Positions 48,201 to 59,555 of a stretch of DNA of 64,000 nt are shown in pieces. The stretch comes from Parasponia andersonii (taxonomy: Eukaryota; Streptophyta; Magnoliopsida; Rosales; Cannabaceae), in assembly GCA_002914805.1 (NCBI GenBank), contig JXTB01000206.1:571768-635767 (forward strand), given 5' to 3'. The notes below the pieces were generated by a model. The model worked only from the letters and a program-made list of their open reading frames with translations. It was not told the DNA's origin and ran no database searches. The position numbers and the translations under genes were made by a program. Positions within the stretch are counted from its first letter, which is position 1. Each line of letters begins with the position of its first letter.

Positions 48201-50011
48201 GACAGTATTGGGATTTTTTCCTGAAACAGCAAATTTTCAATTTTACCCTTTTAAGTATAAACAATTTTCTCTTATATGTAATTATGATATTTGCTAGATT
48301 AAACTATCTTAGTTGAATAGTTTATTTATCTGAAAAAGATTCCATGATTTTATATGTATATATAGAAACAAACATAATTAAGTGTTAATTATGGGGAGAC
48401 TTGTTTCTTTATCTAAGTCTAAATGAAGAAGTTTACAATCTATTAATAAAGATGGAATACTTTATTTACTATAGGTTGTAGTGTTTGTCTATCTCAACGG
48501 GAATAATGTGTCTCAAATCATTGAAGTATCTGACTTCTGATAGAAATACTAATACAACATTAACAAGTTATGTGTATTGAACTGGACCAAGTAATATAAA
48601 GAATTTGAGTGCCGTAACTCAATTCTTATATTATCACAAACTAGCTCTTTTCATATAAATCTTAGTCCTTGATGTTTGACTAGACTTGCTTTCATGGGTT
48701 ATAGCTTTTTGATTTGTTAAAAGACTAATTTTTATGAAATTAGAGGTGAACTCTGACATATTGGAGGTTATGACTTATGAATTGGTGGGAGCATCAAATA
48801 GTTAAGGACTCTATACATTAATGTCACTTTAGGTTCTTTCAAGATTCATGGAATAATTAAATCTAAGATCTTAGTATTCACTTTGTGAATTGGTTGATAA
48901 TTTTGTCTAAATGGCCATTGAGAATAAAATTATCGACAACATTATTCCTTGATAGAAAGATGGTAACTTAAAGGTAAATAGGTGTTGGAGGGGTATTACG
49001 GTAATTTCACCTATCCAACTACGGCATTGTATAGGAATTCTATTTGTGGTATATAATATACTAGATGGATCGATTAATCAAGTTTAGTTGATTAAATCTC
49101 TATAAAAGACATGATATTTAATCTAAAAATACAGTATTGGGCCTTTAGTAGAGTGTCCCATTTACTAATAATATTTATATAAATACCATAATAAGAGTTA
49201 TTATGTATTTATCATATTATCGGAGCTTAGATTATTTGGATCCATTAGGTCCCTTGTCTAGCTTAATTAAGCTCATTAATTGGTTGGCGGTATTTGTGAA
49301 ATTAGTTTCATGAAACTGTGTAAAATAATGATTCTACATAGAAGTTGGTATTTTTATAAATAAGTTTCATGAGTTTGACATATTTATAAAATACACCTAA
49401 AGCCCAAATTAGAGAATAAGCCTAATTCTAATTGGACTAGAGTCAACAGTTTTGGGTCCCATATATATAAGATATATGAGAGAAAAAATTACACAGTAAC
49501 TCTTAGAGAGTCACACGCATAAGGCACATGGAGAGAGAGAAAATTCGGCCAACCTAGGCTAAGTGAGAGAGAAAAAAGTTTCCTACAATTTCGTAGTCTC
49601 ATCTTACTTCCCAGTGTTCCATAGGATCAAGAAAGTGTTCTTGATTGTTCTCCAACGAAGGTTTCGACTTAGTACCCACTCGCCTCATCAACCAAGAGCA
49701 AGAGCATAGACAAGAAGATCTAGGGTTAGAAGTTTGATCACTATCAATAAGGAGATCAAGGAGGAACACGCTACAAGAGGTAAACCCTAATCTCATCTCT
49801 AGGGTTTTGTATTTAGATTTGATTTATGTTGTACATGATCCTATGTGTGATGCATATATATTATATGGTCATGAAAACCGTTTTCATGTAAAAATTTTAA
49901 AACCTAAATCCGCTAATTTTTCTGTTGCGTTCATGAGATGATCATGTATTTTCCACATCTGCATACGTGCATGATTTTCCTAAGTGTTAGGTCAATTTTT
50001 CCAACAGGTAG
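48201..50011 (+). mobile_element. Solo LTR (C), about 1.8 kb, inserted in copia B
   Basis: The LTR is 48206-50006 (1801 bp), flanked by GACAG (48201-48205) and GGTAG (50007-50011), a 5-bp target duplication with two transitions. It starts TATTGGG, where TGTTGGG is expected, and ends CCAACA. Removing it and one target copy joins the minus-strand RT reading in frame as WITTMENEMKTM, as in related copia proteins. A TATA-like ATATATATAAG at about 49462 precedes leader-like sequence. No internal coding part is left, so this is a product of LTR-LTR recombination. The great length suggests one of the long-LTR copia lineages. Confidence 0.85.
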
Positions 50012-51530
50012 TGATCCACTATTGGGATTTTGAATTTTGTTTGGCTCGAGTAAAATTGATTGGATCATTTTCCACTCATATATCAAACTCATGTTTCTTA
50101 AAAAATGACCCACTAGAGGGATCATAGAATTTGAAACTTCTAGATCTTTCAGTGTAGCCAACAAAATAACAACTTATTATTCTTGAGTCTAGTTTCTTTT
50201 CATATGGTTTGTATGGCCTTGCCTCAGTTGGATAACCCCAAATATGCAAGTGCCTAATGCTAGGCTTCTTACCTGTCTATAATTCATATGGGGTTTTAGC
50301 TACTGATTTGTTGGGTGCTCTGTTAAGTATATAAACTATAGTCTTAAGTGCTTTTCCCTAGAGTGATTCAGGTAAAGAAGAATGACTAATCATGCTCCTC
50401 ACTATACTTTTAAGTGTTTGGTTTTGTTGCTCAACAATACTATTCATGTTAGGTTTTTCTGGCATTGTGTATTATAGGATGATTCCACATTCCTCTAGGT
50501 ACTGGGTAAAGGGTCCTGGACCTTGTTCACTAGATCCATCATACCTACCGTAGTATTCACTGCTACGATCGGATTTGACGGCTTTAATTTTCTTGTTAAG
50601 TTGATTTTCAACTTCAGTTTTGAAAGCTTCAAATATGTCTAAGGATTGTGACTTCTCATGAATTAAATATAGGTATCCATAGCGAGAGTGATCGTCTATG
50701 AACGTGATGAAATACTATTGGCTATTCCATGAAGTCATAGGTAATGGATCATAGATATCAATATGTACCAGTTCTAAGACTCCATAACTCCTATTAATAC
50801 CTAATTTATGCATATTTATCTGTTTGTCTTTAATGCATTCAACATAAACTATGAAGTCTGTGAGATTAAGTGGGTCAAGAATTTCATCTGATAAAAGATG
50901 TTGTATTCTCTATTTAGAGATGTATCCTAATTGCTTATGCCATAACATAGAGGAATTCTTAATAGTTTTGTGTATTGTACCACGTTTCTCAACATGCAAA
51001 GTTTTATTAATTGAAGTAATAGTATCAATTTTGTATAGGTTATCAATCAAAATACCAGTCACAATAATATTAGAATTTTGAAAAAGACTTAATTTATTAT
51101 TTCTAAATGAATAAGAATATCTTAATTTGTCCAAAACTGAAATATAAATTAAATTTTGTCTAAATAACGATACAACAAATATCTTATCCAAATCAAAAAA
51201 TAAACCAGAACCTAATTGCAACCTAAATAGAGCTATTGCCTCTATTGTAATTATGTCGTCGTTGCCCACATAGATGTATCTTTCACCATCACTTGGCAGA
51301 CAGCTCCTCAGACAACCATACATAGACATACTTATGTGAGTATTGGCACCGATATCTACTCACCAAGTATGATTGGGTACAGAAAAAAACTTAATCTCAG
51401 AATAGATAAAGTTGAGAAGCTTACCTTTCTTGACATGCTAGGCAGTGTATTTAGGACATTCCTTCTTCACATGTCTTGCCTTCTTACAGAAGAAACAAGC
51501 TGATTTCTCATATTATTTCTTTTGCACTTT
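50012..51530 (-). pseudogene. Copia B zinc knuckle, protease and integrase
   Basis: From 51510 down, the minus strand gives the CCHC knuckle C-FF-C-KKAR-H-VKKE-C, then protease with TW*VDIGANTHIS (Asp-Ile-Gly where Asp-Thr/Ser-Gly is usual, and a stop in place of the second Trp). The GAG-pre-integrase segment ending SSMLWHKQLGYISK and the integrase follow: DDHSRYGYLYLIHEKSQSL, KAVKSDRSSEYYG, NRAPNKSVAKTPYEL. Only the stretch 51329-50910 is open (139 codons). Confidence 0.85.
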
Positions 51531-51659
51531 ATTATATGAAGTTACAGATGCAGCTCTTTTATCCTTAGTCCTTTTTCTTTTTTTATCTTGAGAGGTTGTT
51601 GCTAAGTGAGCACTATCTGTCTTATCTTGCTGTAATATATTCTTTTCTTGCACACACTG

Positions 51660-52142
51660 AGATATAAGATTATTAAGAGTCTATATTTCTTTGTGAGTGT
51701 TGTAGCTCACTTTAAATTGACTGAATTGTGGTGGAAGAGATAGTTGAACTAATTGTACGAGTAAGTCCTCCGAAAACTCTAACTTAAGTACCTTTAGTTT
51801 TGAAGCCAGATTAGACATCTCCATGATGTACTCCCTGATGTTTCCTTTACCTTTGTAACACATAGCAAGCAAATTGCTCAACATAGTACTTATTTCTGCT
51901 TTTTCATTCTTTTGGAAACATTTCATAATTGCGCTAAGGAACACCTTAGCATTATCAACCTCTGGCACAATTCCTCTAATAGTCTCAAACATGGAATGTT
52001 TCATGATCATAAGACATATATGATTAGAACGTTCCCACTGCTCAAAGTTCTTAATATCCATAGCAGAACTTTCATCTGTAAAAGCAACAGGTTGTTCTTT
52101 CCTGAGTGCAAGGTCCAAATCTATGCAACCAAGCACAATCAT
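51660..52142 (-). pseudogene. Copia B gag
   Basis: An open frame of 153 codons (52142-51681) reads as copia gag of the UBN2 type: FEQWERSNHICLMIMKHSM, IRGIVPEVDNAKVFLSAI, MLSNLLAMCYKGKGNIREYI and the LPPQFSQFKVSYNT end. This is the best kept part of the element. The zinc knuckle lies downstream, after frame breaks. Confidence 0.85.
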
Positions 52143-53335
52143 AATATGTTCTTTCTACTTCTTGAAGTTTATGTCGTTAAGCACATAAATTAAATTCAAA
52201 TTAGTAGATATGCTTAAAGTAGAAACTGAACAGAGAACAAAAAAACAGAAAAATAACAGCTCACATTAAAACATATCATAAACTGAGCATATAATAATAA
52301 GATATACTAGCATAACATAAACATATAATGTGGACTCCCATCATAAGATACCCAAAACAACATCAACAAGTCTTCCTTTGAGCCAACTTATTAATTTGTA
52401 AGTATCACTCTTCAGTGAGTAATCAAATATTGATAGTAAATTCAGTCAAATAGTAAATATACTTTTGGGCCGATTTACTATCCACATAGAAACTTAATAA
52501 CCATCATATATCTATTACTGTAGATATGTTCATTATTCGACCAAATAACCACATTCCTTTGGGCCGATAATTATTCACATAAACAATAAACACATAATTA
52601 TTCAAATATTTCAAAGTAAATAAATTCACATAATATAGGTTACTTTGGCAACATATTGTTTTAACTCATCTATTTCAAAATATTTAAACACATGGTACAA
52701 AGAAAATAATAATCAAAGTGCCCAAAATATTAAACTGAAAATTTTAATGCACAAATATTAATGAGTGATTGACTGAGTTTTAAGCACTTTTATCAACTTT
52801 TGAAGCCAAATAGATTTTCAATGGATAAAGTGTGGGTCGTACTGAAATTAAGTTGAGAAAACAAAACTGATTGGTTAAATTTCAGGATGAACTCCTTGAA
52901 TTGAGTCGAAAACAACTCAATTCTACCAAAAATTGAGATCATGTACCTTAGTTAGGTAAAAAAATTTGACTTAAAAAAATTGTCTCTACCCAGGTGATGG
53001 CGCTATGGCACCACCACGACTTAATTATAGCACTGCGGTGCCATTGATTGGCGCTGCAGTGCCACTAGTGTGGCACCGCATCACCAAGTTCCTACCTTAG
53101 TGTTAATTACCTGATTTTAAAATCGAGTAACTCAAAACTAATACGATTTTTCGTTCTAATCTGCAAATTTTATGATCCAAAACTCAGAATTCAATCCTTA
53201 AACACTTATTATCTTAACAAAATCATGAAAAATTCATCAATCATACATGTTATATCTAAATCCTAAGAAACCAAATAGGTAAAGATATCAAAAATAAAGA
53301 CATGTATTATTATCCTAAGCAATTTAACATGATAA
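52143..53335 (-). other. Untranslated leader of copia B
   Basis: About 1.2 kb between the primer-binding site and gag, without coding sequence. It contains a GC-rich block at 52990-53095 built from GGCGCTGCAGTGCCAC-type words, unlike its AT-rich surroundings. Confidence 0.6.
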
Positions 53336-53351
53336 CCTATTCTTGATACCA
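53336..53351 (-). other. tRNA primer-binding site of copia B
   Basis: On the minus strand TGGTATCAAGAATAGG begins two bases inside the 5' LTR. Its start matches the TGGTATCA of the initiator-tRNA-Met primer site common in copia elements. Confidence 0.85.
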
Positions 53352-53353
53352 CT

Positions 53354-53863
53354 TGTTAGATATACATAATGAATTATTAAACCAAATACAATCCTAGAAT
53401 CTATCATGTCAAATTATCAGGAAAAGATTTGTTGAGAGAAATCCCGTGACTAACCTAGATCCATTGAGTTTGACAGTAAATGATGAGATCACGTAAGCAG
53501 AAGCGATTAATTAATTAGAATCTGAGGGTAGAAAGTCTTCCACAGACAGAATACTCTATGTATGCTCAATAGGTTCTCTTTCTATATATTGGAGGTAGAA
53601 GAGAAGAACACACATTCTATTTGGCTTATGGACCAAAATCTTAATAGTTATATTCTTATATACTAGCAACCAATAGAGACCCCATCAATCTTTATTGGTC
53701 TAGTATTGAGTAACCATATATTACAGAGTCCATACTTAATAGGTAATTTCATAAGCACATAATTAGATTACTTAATGACTCCACTTAATTAGACAACTCT
53801 AATATTATATAATTGTTATAAAATCATGTGGCCCATATATTAGGTTATACACGTAACCTAACA
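53354..53863 (-). repeat. LTR of copia element B (5' LTR in element sense)
   Basis: 510 bp, from TGTTAGATATACATAATG to CCTAACA, with intact TGTTAG/CTAACA inverted tips. It is a direct repeat of 45731-46227 with many substitutions. Confidence 0.92.
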
Positions 53864-54356
53864 ATATTTACATTTGTGAGGGCAGTAAATAGTTTGAAGT
53901 CTACCTTGTAATCTATAGTTAGTTTGTCTACCATAGAGGTAGAGTATATGATAGTTACGAAGGCTGTGAATGAAGCTATTTAGTTACAATGATTACTGGA
54001 AGAACTCAGGTTGTTCAGAAGCATGTCAGTATTTGTTTAGATAGTCAGAGTGCTACTCACTTAAGAATCTAGTATACTATGTATATATGAGGTATATTGA
54101 TGCCTGACATCATTTTGTATTGGAGATTATTGATGAAAAAAAGGTATCACTTTAAAAGATTGGAATTGCTTATAATCCTACAGATATAATCATCAAGGTG
54201 ATAATATTGATTAAGTTTATTCATAATTTAGACTTGATCAATATCCTGTAAGTTTTATAGTGCTGTTAGGTATATATTAAGACGTTGCTAAATGAATAGA
54301 GGATACATAAATGAAGAAATTTGCGTGGGACTAACTAACTCGCCAAGGTGGAGTTT
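53864..54356 (+). mobile_element. Copia fragment A, right part (RNase H to polypurine tract)
   Basis: Continues the fragment at 45595: FTFVRAVNSLKSTL, SIVSLSTIEVEYM, TKAVNEAI, LLEELRL, then frameshifted FVREIIDEK-like sequence, ending with the polypurine tract GCCAAGGTGGAGTTT at 54342-54356. Stops are frequent. It is the older host of element B. Confidence 0.8.
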
Positions 54357-54525
54357 TGTTGTGATTTTGGTTTGTTTAGTATTTTTATTATTTTTTTTGA
54401 GTTTTGTACTTTATCCCATATTAGTTGTGTATGATTATTTTAGGTCTAAAATAAACTATAAATAAAGTTTATTGTAATCGATTTAAATCATCCCAAAATC
54501 TTTTCTTATTAGTAAGGTCTTAAAA
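54357..54525 (+). repeat. 3' LTR of copia A, start only
   Basis: It begins TGTTGTGATTTTGG directly after the polypurine tract and contains a TATA-like CTATAAATAAAG. No matching 5' LTR is present, and the end could not be set; it is probably truncated. Confidence 0.6.
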
Positions 54526-54719
54526 AATAAAGCTCAAAGATATTACTTACCAAATAAGGTGAGAACAGGAAAAAAAAATTGTACATGTTGGATGAGTTAA
54601 ATAAATAGCAATTATAAATAAAACTTATGGAATAACAATTTGTAAATGTTACCTAGAGAGGACAATTGCTCCGAATTTTATTTTTTTTTATTGATAGCAT
54701 GTAATTTTTTTTCTAAAAT

Positions 54720-54890
54720 TAATCATTTTTTTTTTATAAATTTAGCTTTTGTGACTCTTGAACTTGTAAAATTTTAAACATGCCCATTAAATTTTGAAAT
54801 TAATCATTGTTTTCTCTAAATTTGGCCTTTGCCACTCATGAACTTGTTAAATTTTAAATATGCCCATAAAGTTTTGAGTTAGATTATTTC
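54720..54890. repeat. 80-bp tandem duplication
   Basis: TTTAGCTTTTGTGACTC at 54741 recurs at 54821 as TTTGGCCTTTGCCACTC, each followed by GAACTTGT(A/T)AAATTTTAAA and ATGCCCAT. Two copies. Confidence 0.85.
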
Positions 54891-55000
54891 TAAAATTAAA
54901 GCACATTTGACTTTTGTCACTCTAAATTAAACTTATGGCTCCGCATCTGCTAACGGTGTTAGTTTCAGAAGGCTAAATATTTTGCCAGGACAATTGAATA

Positions 55001-55340
55001 TATAAAGTCAGTAATAAGGAGACAAAAGAGAAACTATTTTGCCATATAGGGAGGGCAAAATATTTTTCCATTTAGTGGGTAGTTGAGAATAAAGTTAAAA
55101 ATAGGAAGGCAAAGGAGGAACTATTTTGTCACTTAAAGGACAATTAAGTATAAAGTTAAAAGTGAAAAAAGTCAATAATAAAGAGACAAAAGAGAAACTA
55201 TTTTGCCTTATAGGGAGGGCAAAATATTTTGCCATTTAGTGGGTAGTTGAGAATAAAGTTAAAAATAAGGAGGCAAAGGAGGAACTATTTTGCCACTTAA
55301 AGGATAATTGAGTATAAAGTTAAAAATGAAAGGGACAAAT
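55001..55340. repeat. 164-bp tandem duplication
   Basis: GACAAAAGAGAAACTATTTT at 55021 recurs at 55185. Both are followed by ATAGGGAGGGCAAAATATTTT, TTTAGTGGGTAGTTGAGA and GGCAAAGGAGGAACTATTTTG. The copies are nearly identical, so the duplication is younger than the METTL23-fragment duplication. Confidence 0.9.
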
Positions 55341-57055
55341 TCATACCAAAAGCAAATGTAAGAGGGCAACATAAGTAATTATTTTAGTTATTAGTCTGGT
55401 TTTTCTACTTTTTAATTTGGATAGTTTTTTTCTTTATTTTTTTAAGTGACAAAATTGTAAGTGACAAAATTGTGAATGCGCACTTTTTTAGATGAAATAA
55501 CAATTCCACCAAATGATGGAACCATGATTACAAAGAAATCACTATTTTTTTTTGTTTAAATGCAGAAGTAAACAATAGAAAATGGGAATGATCGTTTCAT
55601 TCCACATGTGATTCCACCAAATCAAACCTATCATAATCAATTTTCATTGTAGCACATAACAATTTTTTTTTAAATGTAAGTTTGTACTAGGTTTATTTTC
55701 TTTAGTATATGGCGTTTAAATATTTTATAGACGTATTTCATAATTTGTAGAGTAATAGTAGTAGTAGTATTCATATTTCATATTTTATAGAGGAGTAGTA
55801 GTAATATTCTAAAATTTAATTATATGTTAGAAATATATACATATATACATAAAGGTTGCCAATCTAGTAGATATTTTTTTTAACCTATGTGTATGTATTT
55901 TTTTTAGCTGTTGGTTTATCATCTAATAGTGATCCAACGGCTATAATGATGTGCATGAAAAGACGTGTATTATTAATATTATTTCTGTCTCTTATTTTTT
56001 ATTATTAAAAAATATACAAAATAAATTTTAATTGACCAAAACAATACTTATGTATAGGTAAAAAAAAATCCTACTAAAGTGGGGCCCAACCATAAATTGA
56101 AGTAATATTGACATAAAAATTGTATAGTAGTAGTAGTACCCTAAAATCCAATTATATGTTAGAAATATATACATATATACATAAATTTGAAGCAATATTT
56201 ACATAAAAATTGTGTTTTCCATTAAGGAGAAGAAGAAGAAGATACTCAGATTTAATTGAACCAAATTGTTAGTTTAAGTGTGTTGTGAAAGACATTTTCT
56301 TCATTTTAGATGGATGATGAGTTGCATTTTCTAAAGCCAAATTTTATTTGGTTGATTGGTTGTTTGATATAATCCGCCTAAACTGACAGATTGTTAGATC
56401 CCTCACTCTGAGAAAAGACTACCAAAAGCTACTATAAATCTTCTCATCCTACTCAGTTAGTTTTTGCAGGCCAACAACCAAGAATCTAAATAATACTGCA
56501 ATTCAATTTATTGTTTTAATCAATATGATAAGTGTTTTTCTAAGAACAATATTAGTTTTTATTTCAGTTTATTCAGTACATGGTTGATTAAGTTAGTTTT
56601 TTAGTTTCTATCATCTTTTTTTTTCCTTTTTTTTTTTTTTTTCAACATCCCAAATTTGGCTCAAAAGAATTTTAAAACGTGTTAATTCTTTATTCTATAT
56701 TTTTAAATGTCTTATTCTATTATTTTGAGTCATTATTTTCGTCTCAATTCCTTTCAATACCAAAGTGAGAGAAAAAAAGAACTCACATACGAGACAACAA
56801 AGACGAAAAACATATTTCAGGTCGCAAAATTGGACAACTAAAAAATAAAATTAAATTTAGGAACTAAAATTGAGGCAAAAAAACCCTTTCAAAAAAAAAA
56901 AAAAATGGAAAGAGGCAAAAACATAATTAGGGAATAGGGCTTTCAAGTTTCACCATTTAGTTTCAGGTAGCAGTTTGTCACATTTTCAAAGTTGAGGGGC
57001 CAAATTAAGATAGCACTATAGTTGAGGTTTCAAGAATGAAAAGACCCTGCTTCAC

Positions 57056-57094
<39 letters not shown>

Positions 57095-57169
57095 CAGATT
57101 CAGAGAAGTGAAAACTGGGAAATTGGGCAGTGATAACAGAAAAAGTTAGGGACGTGGGGGGGAGCAAAT
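55341..57169. other. Upstream region of the METTL23-like gene
   Basis: No gene. It is similar to the 43.4-45.2 kb copy except for about 55851-56490, which looks inserted. 55811-55850 and 56142-56185 are near-identical (AATTATATGTTAGAAATATA with flanks), and 55851-55945 matches 9687-9790. A (GA)n run lies at 57059-57092. Confidence 0.6.
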
Positions 57170-57281
57170 ATGGAAGAGGCGGTGGAATCGGCCAATCTCC
57201 AAATGACCACCATATCTAATCATTATTTCGGGGACGATGATCCAGACGAACCGGCCTTATCTATCTCCGTCATTGAGGTTC

Positions 57282-57325
<44 letters not shown>

Positions 57326-57812
57326 TTGTGTTTGAAAAGCATAGAGTTTGCTGTGCTTGTATAATGTTACTGGAATTGTGGGTCAGAACATGAAGGAAGA
57401 GTATGGCCTATTCGTGTGGCCCTGTAGCGTAGTCTTAGCCGAGTACGTTTGGCAACAAAGACTCCGCTTTTCTGGAGCTTCTGTAGTTGAGGTAGCTACT
57501 TTTAATTCGCCCCCTTTTTTTTGTGTGTATTTATTTGGTTTAAGTTATTTTTTTGTGAAAAAAAATCTTAGCTTTGCAGCTGGGAGCTGGGACTTCCTTG
57601 CCAGGCTTGGTTGCAGCCAAACTAGGTGCGAAAGTCACTCTTACTGATGATGCCAATAGATTAGAGGTACTTCTATTCTATTCTCTCTCTCTGTCTGTTT
57701 TTGTTTTCTTTTTAAATCAATACATAATGGACTGTGTATTATGTGCTTACAGTTAATGGAAAAGAGCAAGTTGATGCTTAAGATTGATGAAGAAGCTCTT
57801 CTTTTTTCAATT

Positions 57813-57848
<36 letters not shown>

Positions 57849-58978
57849 TATTTCTGTTTCCTTTTTACCATCGGGAAATTGATATAACTAGTAGTAAATT
57901 GGACTCAAATGTTTTTTAAGGAGTCTTTTGAAAGATAACTTTTCTAGGGTCTGTTATTATACACTCCTAGGGCTAGATTTCATAACACATAGAAAAATCC
58001 TTTTAGTCGAAAATACTCCTAGTCAGGTCCACTTCCACTTTGCAGTCTGCATTATATGACTAGGATTTGACAGTTGGGCAAGTTATTTTCATGCCAATGT
58101 CGTCGTTGATGATGTCTGTTTAAGTTAGTGTTTTTATTGTCTTCTTGCTTTGGATTGCAGGTACTGGATAACATGAGAAGAGTGTGCCATCTAAATGAGC
58201 TTAACTGCAATGTAAGCTATCTTCTTCATATGATAATATGTACGCAATAGGATGCGATTTTTCATGTTTTTTAGAGGTTTTTTCTTTTTGAGAAAACAAA
58301 AGAATACTCTGTTTCTTCTTTCATTATTCCGTATTTGAATGGATTGGCAGCCTAATCCTCATTGGTAGTTGAGTTAATACATCATCTACTCGTAATGAGA
58401 AGTTTTGTTTTGTTTTGTTTTGTTTAGCAGATATTGGGATTGACATGGGGAGTTTGGGATGCATCTGTATTCACCTTGTTCCCCACAATTATTCTTGGCG
58501 CTGATGTATTATATGACACCAGTGGTAGGATGATTTGCTGCTTTGCAACTGTATTTGTCTGTCATTTACTATGAACTGAAATGAGGATCAATTTGTGGTT
58601 GTAAGCTTTCGATGATCTCTTTGCCACTGTCACCTTCCTGCTCCAAAGTTCACCAGGGTCAATATTCATAACAACATATCACAATCGAAGGTATTTTCAG
58701 TTTGCTCTCAACTTCTGATTGTTGTTTCACTTTCTTTTCTATACATACATAAATATATATATATATATATGTATATTTGAAAAAAAACAAGTTTATTCAA
58801 TGCTTCTCATATTTTATGCAGTGGGCATCATCTTATTGAGTTCTTGATGGTAAAATGGGGATTGAAGTGTGTGAAGCTAATTGACTGCTTTTCGTTCATG
58901 CCATCTCAAAAGGCATCTGGGCTTAGTGGCAACCTTCAATTGGCTGAGATTATTCTGAACACTGAAGTAAGTAGCTAA
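57170..58978 (+). CDS. METTL23-like methyltransferase
   Basis: Seven exons: 57170-57277, 57387-57491, 57580-57666, 58161-58211, 58431-58524, 58606-58690 and 58822-58978, all GT-AG and in frame, giving 228 aa. It is a seven-beta-strand SAM-dependent methyltransferase of the METTL21/METTL23 group. EEYGLFVWPCSVVLAEY (about 40-56) precedes SAM motif I LGAGTSLPGL (72-81). The acidic turn LTDD lies at about 92-95, and LGADVLYD (139-146) holds the DxxY motif of protein-methylating members. Human METTL23 methylates histone H3 arginine; the plant substrate is not known to me. The last codons EVSS run over a perfect donor (GAA|GTAAGT) before TAA, so a longer spliced form is possible. A broken duplicate of the 5' half lies 12 kb upstream. 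Confidence 0.9.
57290..57321. repeat. (TA)16 microsatellite in METTL23-like intron 1
   Basis: Perfect TA run. A shorter TA run sits at the same place in the duplicate (about 45366-45380). Intron 3 has another (TA)n at about 57823-57849. Confidence 0.95.
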
Positions 58979-59555
58979 AAGTTTGGTTTTTGGGAACTTC
59001 TTTTGATTCTCATATTTCACATGGATGGTTCTCAATGGTTCAATAAACTTGTGCTCCAAAGGAAGATGGGAATGTAGTTAGTTCGTGAATATGTGGATAA
59101 TCATGTGGACATCAGCCGCTCATTTAGCATGTTAACAGCATTGCTTCTGCAAATGAAATTAGTTACAAAAAGAAAGCTCAATGCATGCTCGTTTATCATT
59201 TTTATTCTTGCTTTGAGTGGGAATTTGAAATATGTTTTGCCGGTTGAATTGTTTTTCTGGTTCAAGGGATTAAGAGGAAATAAAAAGAGATTGTCATTCA
59301 GTTATAGATAATAAAGGAATGGAGAAAAAATAATTTATAACCTCACTTTTCACAATCCTTTTACAGTACTGGTTTTTAAGTTTTAATTCCAAACACTGGA
59401 ATATTAAAAACCAGTACCTTTATCACTAACAGCATAGATTCATTCTCATCGTCCAACAGGGCGTTATTCCTGTCCAGATAACCTGTTATTTTAGAAAGAT
59501 CCATTTTATGGATTACCCTGCCCTCTGAAATTCACCATAACTGAACAAAAGAATC
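58979..59555. other. Space between the convergent METTL23-like and peroxidase genes
   Basis: No supported coding region; open frames here have no domain. It should contain both 3'UTRs. Confidence 0.6.

Larger units (their letters stand above)
45731..53863 (-). mobile_element. Ty1/copia LTR retrotransposon B, nearly complete, inactive
   Basis: Two direct LTRs (45731-46227 and 53354-53863), a primer-binding site, gag, protease, integrase, reverse transcriptase, RNase H and a polypurine tract are all in copia order on the minus strand. Without the 1.8-kb insert C the element is about 6.3 kb. Multiple stops and LTR divergence mean it is old and immobile. It sits inside copia fragment A with an imperfect 5-bp target duplication (GTATT/ATATT). 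Confidence 0.92.
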
